12,009 bases of DNA from CAG-826 sp964583155 (GTDB lineage: Bacteria > Bacillota_I > Bacilli_A > RFN20 > CAG-826): the NCBI GenBank assembly GCA_964583155.1, contig CAZOUY010000017.1:1-12009 (forward strand), written 5' to 3'. The number at the start of each line of letters is the position of its first letter. The first letter of the stretch is position 1. Under the pieces are notes generated by a model. That model made no database searches and was not told the DNA's origin. It saw nothing but the letters and a program-made list of their open reading frames with translations. Made by a program: the position numbers and the translations under genes. Of this stretch, positions 5,744-12,009 are shown in pieces.

Positions 5744-8413
5744 ATGAAAAAGGTTATTAAAAACACAGGCTTATTTATATTGACCTCCACTTTGTTATTT
5801 GGATGTGGCGGGACCCCTAACAATGATGGCACTTCAGCTTCCATTACTACGGAGATAATTGCGTCAAAATATCGTATGAATTTTTATACCGATGGTGGCT
5901 CGACGATCGATAGTATTATTGAAAGAGCGGGCAACTCGATTACTAAGCCGGATGATCCTTCTAAAGGCGGCTATGAATTTGAAGGCTGGTATAAGGATTA
6001 CGGCATTTATGAAAACGAATACACTGATTTTTCGGTGATGCCCAATTATAATATTACCTTATATGCTAAATGGAAAAAGATCGATCGTCCGACGATTGAT
6101 AAGGATGAATATGAGTTAAGCATCAAAGAATATAGTAAAGCCGATCATCTTTACATTCATTATTATCGATATGCAAATACATCTGAAGATTATGCTTTAT
6201 GGAATTTATGGCTATGGCAGCATAAGCCAAACGATTTATCAGGACGGGCTGTTGAATGGATGGAAGAGAATGGCTCGTTGAAGTATGATGAATACGGAGG
6301 AGCAGTAGCGGAATTAGATTTAACACAAACGTATCATGATGGTGGAAATGAAGGCGGAGAGACTGTTAATTTCTATAACGATGGTGAACCATGTGAAGAA
6401 ATTGGCTTCTTGATTGTCTATAAAGAGTCAAAGAATTCCGGTGACCATTGGAAGTCTGATGGAGGTAATAAATACTTTCCTTTAATTGATGCTAAGTGGG
6501 ATGATGGATCTTATCATATCTTTGCGACTCAGGACAATGTTAATGATTTCAGCTATCACTATTTAGGAGAAGAATCTAAGCCAACAAATCCCTATGAAAA
6601 TGATGATGGCACCAATACCTCGGCTAAATTTGATAATGTGAACTTTAGTCAAACAGCTGAAAAGGTAGCAACTTCTGATGAGTTTTATCAAAATGTTGGA
6701 ACCGGTTATCAAGTGATGGTGGCCAGCTTTGCGGATTCCGATGGCGATGGTATGGGTGATATAAAAGGTATTACCGATCATCTTGATTATTTTAGCGATG
6801 TTTTACATATCAATGCATTATGGCTAACACCGATTCAACAATCGGATAGCTATCATGGCTATGATATTTCGGACTATTGTGCTGTCGATCGGAAATTTGG
6901 CTCTAAAAATACGAATTTCCCGGATTTATTGGATGATAAAGGACGGGCAACAGAAGCATCGGCGATGGCGGATTATGAAGAGCTATTGCGAAGAGCATCG
7001 GAAAAAAATATTAAAATTGTAATGGATTTGGTAATCAATCATACATCCATTAATAACATATGGTTCCAAAAATCAACTTCCTTAGTTCAGGAATACCGTG
7101 GCTACTATCAATGGCGAAATCATGAAAAGGAAGCCTTAAGCAAGGATTGGCACGCTTATTCGACCTATGCTTATTCATACTACGGCAAGTTTGCTAGCTC
7201 AATGCCCGAATTGAATTACTCATATCAGGGTACCCGCGATGCGATTGTTGATGTAGGATTATTTTGGCTAGAAAAGGGAGTATCAGGATTCCGTATTGAT
7301 GCGGTTAAGCATATTTATATGGCTGACGAGACGATCAATAATTCAGGAGATACGATTTTGAGTGATTATGATAGCGCGACTGAAACTGATTATTCAAGTA
7401 ACCTAACCAAGAATCTTCACTTTTTCCGCGAATTTAATGCACGATTAAAAGAGTATTATCCGAATGCCTTTATCGTCGGTGAGAACTTCGATGGACATGC
7501 ATATCGTGTGGCACCATATTATGAAGGATTAGATTCCATGCTCAACTTCTATATGTATTATAATTTATCGCAAGTGGCCGTTTCCGCTAAGCAAAACTGG
7601 TGGAAGGCGAAGACCATTTCCGGTAGTAATACGGCCGGAGCCGGAACCTTTACTCCTGGTAGTGAGGGTATTAATGTCCAATATGGTGGAACTTGGGATT
7701 ATCCATCAACATTGGAAACCTACAAAAAATATCGTGGCGATGATAAGGCTATTGATTCGGTCTTCACATCAAATCATGATGTTGCGCGAATGATGAACAA
7801 TATGGTTGGAGAAATGACCGCAAGCGATGTTGTTCCAGGGGTTGTTAGCAAAACAAACGCCTCGGAAGGATTGAAGCTAGCGAAGGTATACGCTTCAACG
7901 GTTATGACCCTTCCAGGAATTTCATGGATTTATTATGGTGATGAATTGGGAATGTCCGGTAATAACCAAGATAACTCGAGTGCACATAGCGATCGCTGGT
8001 ATCGGCAACCCTTTAAGTGGGCAAAAAGCAAAACCGATGAAACGGTCGAATTCAGTTTTTCGGGGGATCGTTCTTACAAAATTGAGTGGGATGATTATAA
8101 CATCACTCTTGATGGCGTATCTGAGCAAAAGAATGACACCAACTCATTATTGAAAGTGTATAGTGATTTAACAAAAATCAAATCATCAAATAAAGCCCTG
8201 ATCAATGGGACTTATACTCCTGTCAATATCAATAATGCCGGTGAAGTTTTTGCCTTTAAACGAGTGGGAACCGACGGAACATATTATTGTTTCCAAAATT
8301 ATGGAGCAACCACTATTAGTATCAGCGGATATGGAAGCAATGTCATTTATTCTTTGAATAATGCAACGGCTACGAGTTTACCGCCCTATAGTGCTATAAT
8401 CATAAAAGGCTAA
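5744..8413 (+). CDS. lipoprotein alpha-amylase (GH13) with CBM41-like domain
   Basis: This 889-residue enzyme should cut alpha-1,4 glucosidic bonds in starch at the outer face of the membrane. It has a lipoprotein signal peptide (lipobox LFGC, Cys21) and an InlB B-type repeat (about 45-112). A CBM41-like domain follows (about 128-272) with the typical IHYYRY and WNLWLWQ stretches. The GH13 barrel starts near 321. DSDGDGMGD at 331-339 is a calcium-site-like loop. Region I is DLVINHT (D428, H433), the nucleophile is D519 in GFRIDAVKH, the acid/base is E580 in GENFD, and the third carboxylate is D679 in SNHD. YYGDELGM lies at 730-737, and a C-terminal beta domain ends the protein. All catalytic residues are present. 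It is the last gene of the operon, 13 bases after the previous one and followed by a strong terminator. The exact GH13 subfamily, and whether it favours starch or shorter maltodextrins, cannot be settled by eye. Confidence 0.92.
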   Translation: MKKVIKNTGLFILTSTLLFGCGGTPNNDGTSASITTEIIASKYRMNFYTDGGSTIDSIIERAGNSITKPDDPSKGGYEFEGWYKDYGIYENEYTDFSVMPNYNITLYAKWKKIDRPTIDKDEYELSIKEYSKADHLYIHYYRYANTSEDYALWNLWLWQHKPNDLSGRAVEWMEENGSLKYDEYGGAVAELDLTQTYHDGGNEGGETVNFYNDGEPCEEIGFLIVYKESKNSGDHWKSDGGNKYFPLIDAKWDDGSYHIFATQDNVNDFSYHYLGEESKPTNPYENDDGTNTSAKFDNVNFSQTAEKVATSDEFYQNVGTGYQVMVASFADSDGDGMGDIKGITDHLDYFSDVLHINALWLTPIQQSDSYHGYDISDYCAVDRKFGSKNTNFPDLLDDKGRATEASAMADYEELLRRASEKNIKIVMDLVINHTSINNIWFQKSTSLVQEYRGYYQWRNHEKEALSKDWHAYSTYAYSYYGKFASSMPELNYSYQGTRDAIVDVGLFWLEKGVSGFRIDAVKHIYMADETINNSGDTILSDYDSATETDYSSNLTKNLHFFREFNARLKEYYPNAFIVGENFDGHAYRVAPYYEGLDSMLNFYMYYNLSQVAVSAKQNWWKAKTISGSNTAGAGTFTPGSEGINVQYGGTWDYPSTLETYKKYRGDDKAIDSVFTSNHDVARMMNNMVGEMTASDVVPGVVSKTNASEGLKLAKVYASTVMTLPGISWIYYGDELGMSGNNQDNSSAHSDRWYRQPFKWAKSKTDETVEFSFSGDRSYKIEWDDYNITLDGVSEQKNDTNSLLKVYSDLTKIKSSNKALINGTYTPVNINNAGEVFAFKRVGTDGTYYCFQNYGATTISISGYGSNVIYSLNNATATSLPPYSAIIIKG

Positions 8414-8424
8414 GATGCTAGTTT

Positions 8425-8452
8425 AAAAAGAGGGAACACTCCCTCTTTTTTT
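8425..8452 (+). terminator. rho-independent terminator of the starch operon
   Basis: An 11-base-pair stem (AAAAAGAGGGA with TCCCTCTTTTT) around the loop ACAC ends in a run of T. It begins 11 bases after the amylase stop codon. The A-tract on the other side means it could also work on the reverse strand. Confidence 0.92.
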
Positions 8453-8693
8453 AGTAGCGTGCTTTCAATATTCAATAAAGTATATTTGATAATAGCATTT
8501 GCCTAAAAATATATAGAGCCCTGAATATGTATTTCATATATGGATGCTCTTTATTTTTTTAAATTTTGCCCGATGAAATCAACTCCCATATGACTTGTAG
8601 ATGCTTTTTTATTTTATCCATTTATAGTTCGGTTTTTGGAATTGTCATGGCCAGCAATTTCTGCATGTTATTCACGATTTTTATATAAAACTA
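8453..8693. other. gene-free spacer with a second terminator-like hairpin
   Basis: No ORF longer than about 20 codons with a ribosome site is visible here on either strand. The only structure noted is an imperfect hairpin at 8515-8550 (AGAGC with GCTCT outside, ATATG with CATAT inside) followed by TTATTTTTTT at 8551-8560. It may be a back-up terminator for the starch operon or the tail of a lost gene. Confidence 0.5.
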
Positions 8694-8722
8694 TTGCACA
8701 ATCAAACAAAAACATATAAAAT
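8694..8722 (+). promoter_or_regulatory. probable promoter of the tRNA cluster
   Basis: TTGCAC at 8694-8699 resembles a -35 box. It is followed after 17 bases by TAAAAT (8717-8722), or after 15 bases by TATAAA (8715-8720). Transcription would start about 10-15 bases before the first tRNA. Confidence 0.6.
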
Positions 8723-8741
8723 AATTAAGCGTAGTTAATGA

Positions 8742-8817
8742 GGGGCCGTAGCTCACCTGGGAGAGCGCCTGCTTTGCACGCAGGAGGTAGCGAGTTCGAT
8801 CCTCGTCGGCTCCACCA
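8742..8817 (+). tRNA. tRNA-Ala (UGC)
   Basis: This 76-base cloverleaf has an encoded CCA end. The acceptor stem is GGGGCCG with CGGCTCC (one G-U pair), the anticodon stem is CCTGC with GCAGG, and the loop TTTGCAC gives anticodon TGC at 8775-8777. The T loop is TTCGATC. Confidence 0.97.
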
Positions 8818-8834
8818 ATCAATTACCTATCTAT

Positions 8835-8911
8835 GGCTGTGTAGCTCAGTTGGCTAGAGCGGCCGGTTCATACCCGGCAGGTCGAGGGTTCGAATCCCCC
8901 CGCAGCTACCA
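8835..8911 (+). tRNA. tRNA-Met (CAU), elongator type
   Basis: This 77-base cloverleaf has an encoded CCA. The anticodon stem is GCCGG with CCGGC around TTCATAC, giving anticodon CAT at 8869-8871. The overall sequence resembles the Bacillus elongator Met tRNA. The anticodon stem lacks the three consecutive G-C pairs expected of an initiator. The acceptor has a G-U pair at 1-72 and the T stem has an A-C mismatch at 50-64. Confidence 0.88.
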
Positions 8912-8928
8912 TTATCTTAAAATAGGAC

Positions 8929-9004
8929 GGACCCATAGCTCAATGGTCAGAGCTCCCGGCTCATAACCGGTTGGTTCTAGGTTCGAGTCCTAGTGGGTCC
9001 ACCA
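8929..9004 (+). tRNA. tRNA-Ile2 (CAU, lysidine-modified)
   Basis: This 76-base cloverleaf has a perfect GGACCCA/TGGGTCC acceptor and an encoded CCA. The anticodon is CAT at 8962-8964 in the GGCTCATAACCGG context typical of the minor isoleucine tRNA of Bacillota, whose C34 is changed to lysidine by TilS so that it reads AUA. Automated tools may label it Met from the anticodon alone. The anticodon stem has a C-U mismatch at 27-43. Confidence 0.85.
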
Positions 9005-9044
9005 TTTTTAATATAAGAATCCATATATTAAGGTGGTAATATAC

Positions 9045-9067
9045 AATCGCTTTAAGCGATTTTTTTA
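9045..9067 (+). terminator. terminator of the tRNA cluster
   Basis: AATCGCTT and AAGCGATT form a self-complementary stem with a very small loop (about 6 pairs with a TTTAA loop), followed by a run of seven T. It starts about 40 bases after the last tRNA. Confidence 0.85.
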
Positions 9068-9095
9068 TTTGCTTTTTTAATTTGTAGGATGAAAG

Positions 9096-9239
9096 ATGAC
9101 CATGCGATTAATAAAGATCGATAAAAGCGAGATAGTCATGAAAAATCTTTCCTTAGCTTTGGAATAGTTAATTACGAATATTGAATTCTTCAAATGGAAA
9201 ACGCTAGTGGGAAAAGCTGAAGTTCAAAATAATATTTGA
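9096..9239 (+). pseudogene. possible gene remnant: short ORF split by one TAG
   Basis: After an AGGA at 9086-9089, an ATG at 9096 opens 23 codons to a TAG at 9165. The same frame then runs on for 23 codons to a TGA at 9237. The combined 46-codon frame has no recognisable motif. It lies between the tRNA terminator and the terminator of the convergent gene. It could be a tiny peptide, a decayed gene or chance; chance is quite possible in DNA of this composition. Confidence 0.15.
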
Positions 9240-9248
9240 TGATAATAA

Positions 9249-9285
9249 TAAAAAACCTCTTATCCTATGCATAAGAGGCTTTTTT
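9249..9285 (-). terminator. terminator of the beta-helix protein gene
   Basis: CCTCTTAT (9256-9263) pairs with ATAAGAGG (9271-9278) around a 7-base loop. On the reverse strand it ends in a T run, about 20 bases beyond the stop codon at 9304. A T run on the forward strand (9280-9285) makes it look bidirectional. Confidence 0.9.
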
Positions 9286-9303
9286 ATCAAAAATTAATGG
9301 TTA

Positions 9304-11502
9304 TTATAAGTATTTCTTTTTCTCAATATAAGCAATTGCTACGATAATCACTAGCGGAATCGTCGCGATAAGAATGAGAAGAAGAGGAGCGGTAGAATTA
9401 TGATGGTCTAATAAGAGGATTGAATTCGTGTTGACCATGGTATTTTGATTTGCCAATAAAGTTTTAACATAAGCAATTGAAGTGGCAATTGAACAATCGC
9501 CATCATTAGCAATTTCCAGATATGCTTTTGAATTTGCGTTCATTGAATCATAACGTTCCAAAAGCGAACGCATGGTATCACTATTGATGAGGTCACAGAT
9601 TCCTTTGTCTCCTCCCGAAACGCGCATAGCCCGCCAATCATCGGCGAATTGCTGAGCAAGATAAATCGAAGAATCAACAACTTCCATCCTTCCATCATCG
9701 GTTGGCACTAATTGAAGTCCACTATCGAGTGTCAATTCATAGTTTTCCGGAACAGTGATGGAATAGTGGTCAGTGGCGTTTTCATTATTACTAACACGAG
9801 GTGCCTGAGCATATTCGACATGACCATTAATGACAACACTGCTATCTTCAATGGTTACATTAACGCCATCATCATAAACAGCGGACATTCCGTAATAAAC
9901 ATCAAAGGCACAATTATTGCCTAGAGCATTAATAACGGTATGATTCCGCAACACAACGTTTCCATAATTATTGGATAACACATAATTGGTGTTGGAGTTT
10001 CCGATAAGACTGACATTATCCAAAGTAAGATTTGAATAATTTTGAATGAGCATACGACATTTTGCGCCACCCTCAAGAACTCCGTTACAAATCGTAATAT
10101 TTGAATCCTTGAGAAGTTGGAAGCCATTCGTTTGAGTGCCAGTTGATCCAACTGTCGAGCCATCAATTAAATGTGAGAAACCACCTAAATCCAAGGTAAA
10201 GTTTTTACCACTTGGTACGACGACTCCATTTCCGGAGAAATTACCTAATAATGAAATCGTTTCGCCATCTAGAACGCTATCTACAGCATCTTGAAGTGTG
10301 AGATATTTATTCTCACCGATTGAGCAGATATAACTTACAATCGAATAGCTTTGGGTGCTTTCATCATAAACTAAAGTGCAATTCTCCGATAAATACTCGC
10401 TAGGTATTTCTTCATCATAAGCACCGCCGGAGATTTTAATATTGGCATCCGTTGTTTTTGTGTAAAGAGCCCCTTCACCACCGGCATTGCTTTTAAATGA
10501 GCCATTTGTAATTCTTACATCAAATGAATCACCATTTGAACCGCTACAATAAATTCCTGAGCGTATCCCGCTAAAATCGCCGCCTTCGATGGCTAAAGAA
10601 ATGGATGTTGTATCTGAGGCGCTTGCATCCGCTTTGACACCATCCTTAGCGAAAAAAGTTCCACCTTTTGTCACAACATTACCGTTTTTAACATATAAAG
10701 CAGCGGCACCTGTAGAGCTTGTGTCATTACGGAAAGTCCCATCATAGATGGTAAGAGAACCATGACTTGCCCAATAGACAACGCAATCATCCCAGTTGGT
10801 TCCGGTAGTAGTGTAGTTACCATTATAAATATCTACTTTCATATTTTCATATCCGGTAGCAGCAGCTGTTGCGATTGATCCTTCTTGAGAGGTTACTGAG
10901 ATGTTTTCCCCTTTGCCCTCTTCATCATTGAAAACGCCGGTAGCGTTGCCGAAGAATCCTACTCCGAAGGTCGTTGCTTCAATATTGGCCTTTTTAACAT
11001 TTAAGGATCCACTATTTGATATAGCACAATAATTTGCTTTAATGCTAATGCCATCTAACGTGACTTTCGCGCCATCATAAATACGAAGAGCGCTTTTCTC
11101 ATTAGAGGTGGTTCCTTCGGTGACATAGTTAGTAATAGTTCCTTGTCCATTAAAAACGACATCAGATGGTGATTCGACAATCACTTGATAGGAACTACCA
11201 CCATCGATAGTGTATCCATTTAAGTTTAATGTAACCTGGACAGAGTTGCTTAAGACTAAATTTTGGCTTAAAGTCACATCACTTAATAAATTTAAGGTTG
11301 CAACTTCTTGCATGCTATTCAAGGCATCGATCGCTTGATCAATGCTTTCATAAGAAGTGGTATCGCCAACAATTTCCGCAACAGCAACCCCAGAGGTCAC
11401 CTCTTCAGTTGCGGAAGCCAAGATGCTATTAGGAGCAATGCATAGTGAAATTCCTAGCATCATAACTGTACTAGAAAGAAATGATATTTTTCTTTTTTTC
11501 AT
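9304..11502 (-). CDS. secreted beta-helix surface protein, membrane-anchored
   Basis: This 732-residue protein has a signal peptide (about 1-31, ending ASA) and two right-handed beta-helix regions of the pectate-lyase-like fold. Each opens with the same type of cap: SIDQAIDAL then LNLLSDVTL near 52-80, and TLQDAVDSV then ISLLGNFSG near 400-420. Short turns such as LTIYDGTF and IKISGGAY recur. A predicted helical, acidic segment (about 609-695) contains two cysteines (GICDL, GDCSI). The C-terminus is a hydrophobic anchor (705-726) followed by EKKK. No LPXTG and no clear lyase active site are seen. Such proteins usually act as adhesins or glycan-facing surface proteins; the ligand is unknown. 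The start is supported by AAGGGGG 9 bases upstream. Two stop codons stand in tandem (9301-9306). It is a single-gene unit, convergent to the tRNAs. Confidence 0.85.
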   Translation of the reverse strand: MKKRKISFLSSTVMMLGISLCIAPNSILASATEEVTSGVAVAEIVGDTTSYESIDQAIDALNSMQEVATLNLLSDVTLSQNLVLSNSVQVTLNLNGYTIDGGSSYQVIVESPSDVVFNGQGTITNYVTEGTTSNEKSALRIYDGAKVTLDGISIKANYCAISNSGSLNVKKANIEATTFGVGFFGNATGVFNDEEGKGENISVTSQEGSIATAAATGYENMKVDIYNGNYTTTGTNWDDCVVYWASHGSLTIYDGTFRNDTSSTGAAALYVKNGNVVTKGGTFFAKDGVKADASASDTTSISLAIEGGDFSGIRSGIYCSGSNGDSFDVRITNGSFKSNAGGEGALYTKTTDANIKISGGAYDEEIPSEYLSENCTLVYDESTQSYSIVSYICSIGENKYLTLQDAVDSVLDGETISLLGNFSGNGVVVPSGKNFTLDLGGFSHLIDGSTVGSTGTQTNGFQLLKDSNITICNGVLEGGAKCRMLIQNYSNLTLDNVSLIGNSNTNYVLSNNYGNVVLRNHTVINALGNNCAFDVYYGMSAVYDDGVNVTIEDSSVVINGHVEYAQAPRVSNNENATDHYSITVPENYELTLDSGLQLVPTDDGRMEVVDSSIYLAQQFADDWRAMRVSGGDKGICDLINSDTMRSLLERYDSMNANSKAYLEIANDGDCSIATSIAYVKTLLANQNTMVNTNSILLLDHHNSTAPLLLILIATIPLVIIVAIAYIEKKKYL

Positions 11503-11511
11503 GTGTTTATT

Positions 11512-11518
11512 CCCCCTT
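11512..11518 (-). promoter_or_regulatory. ribosome binding site of the beta-helix gene
   Basis: Read on the reverse strand this is AAGGGGG, ending 9 bases before the ATG at 11502. It is as strong as the sites of the starch operon. Confidence 0.85.
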
Positions 11519-11603
11519 TTAAAAATATTAAGTCTTTCGTTATAAAGCTTACATAAATAGCCTATTTTGGAAGAAAAATGGACGATTTATGCATTGACAA
11601 TAT

Positions 11604-11632
11604 ATTATAATGAAAAATAATTTGCAATAAAA
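11604..11632 (-). promoter_or_regulatory. possible promoter of the beta-helix gene
   Basis: On the reverse strand a perfect TATAAT lies at 11609-11604. Its -35 position (11632-11627) reads TTTTAT, a poor match to TTGACA. A start near 11597 would leave a leader of about 95 bases. I see no clear leader structure. Confidence 0.4.
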
Positions 11633-12009
11633 AAAGTGAAAAAACTTGACACTGAGTTAAAAATGTATACATAAAATTTAGAATTATTTTTTCTATTAAA
11701 AGAGTGATTTTTTTTAGAAATCACGAAAAATTATCCAAGATGATATTCAATGAAACAAAATGATAATAGGTTCTACATTTATAATTGATCCTTATCATAT
11801 TATATGTGGCAAGATGAATGAAGTAGTGTTATATGCCAATAAATTAAAACCAAGAAAATGATTGGATTAATGACAGCTTTAAGTGAATTGAGATTTATAA
11901 ATATACCGCGTCATTTGAAAACTAGCATGAATGGCAATTTGTATCAAAATTCTGTTGTCGTTATCGAGCGATTATCTGACACTTGATTATCTTTTTTTGG
12001 ATAGAACAA
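11633..12009. other. AT-rich intergenic region, no convincing gene
   Basis: The stretch contains a 7-base-pair inverted repeat (GTGATTT at 11704-11710 with AAATCAC at 11718-11724). It also holds two short forward ORFs, 11760-11861 (33 codons) and 11858-11986 (42 codons), which overlap by ATGA. Neither has a clear ribosome site or a motif I recognise. The inverted repeat could be a weak terminator or a protein-binding site; it has no good U tract in either direction. Confidence 0.5.
11646..11673 (+). promoter_or_regulatory. possible outward-facing promoter
   Basis: A perfect TTGACA (11646-11651) is followed after 16 bases by TACATA (11668-11673), a 4 of 6 match to the -10 consensus. It points away from the beta-helix gene, and no convincing gene follows within the window. 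A second TTGACA at 11594 lacks a partner -10. Confidence 0.25.

Noticed and set aside
9195..9208. Second cre-like sequence (GGAAAACGCTAGTG)
   Set aside because: The 3' half does not match (three mismatches) and no promoter or gene start is near.
1..12009. CRISPR array, insertion sequence, attachment site, or defence genes
   Set aside because: No regularly spaced direct repeats, transposase-like motifs, terminal inverted repeats or tRNA-end duplications were seen next to the tRNA cluster.

Overview
The window looks like chromosomal DNA from an AT-rich, Gram-positive-type bacterium of the Bacillota/Mycoplasmatota kind, probably a gut or otherwise carbohydrate-fed species. Supporting signs are strong purine-rich Shine-Dalgarno sites, a CcpA-type cre sequence, Gram-positive-style lipoprotein signal peptides, low-GC tRNAs with encoded CCA, and typical U-tract terminators. 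Tryptophan is encoded by TGG and all five large genes end in TAA or TAG, so nothing requires TGA to be read as Trp. Both surface proteins with a C-terminal membrane anchor lack a canonical LPXTG motif. That would suit a wall-less or wall-poor lineage, but it is inference only; the species is not identified.

Region 1 (about 90-8455, + strand) is one compact transcription unit for extracellular starch and alpha-glucan breakdown. A cre-like site overlaps an AT-rich promoter. Four genes then follow with gaps of 1, 4 and 13 bases and share a strong terminator: a membrane-anchored type I pullulanase (182-3082), two paralogous lipoproteins built from InlB-type repeats and carbohydrate-binding-like domains (3084-4721 and 4726-5730), and a lipoprotein alpha-amylase of family GH13 with a CBM41-like domain (5744-8413). 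The likely division of labour is as follows. The lipoproteins hold starch at the membrane, the pullulanase cuts alpha-1,6 branches, and the amylase cuts alpha-1,4 chains. Sugar importers are not in the window. The C-terminal module shared by the two lipoproteins is the best candidate for something undescribed.

Region 2 (8414-9300) holds a second possible terminator, then a promoter and three tRNA genes: Ala(UGC), elongator Met(CAU) and Ile2(CAU, needing lysidine). A terminator and a short gene-poor stretch follow.

Region 3 (9249-11620, - strand) is a single gene for a large secreted beta-helix surface protein with a C-terminal membrane anchor, convergent to the tRNA unit and closed by its own (bidirectional-looking) terminator. 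Region 4 (11503-12009) is AT-rich and non-coding as far as can be told. It contains the likely promoter of the beta-helix gene, a small inverted repeat and two overlapping very short ORFs of doubtful meaning.
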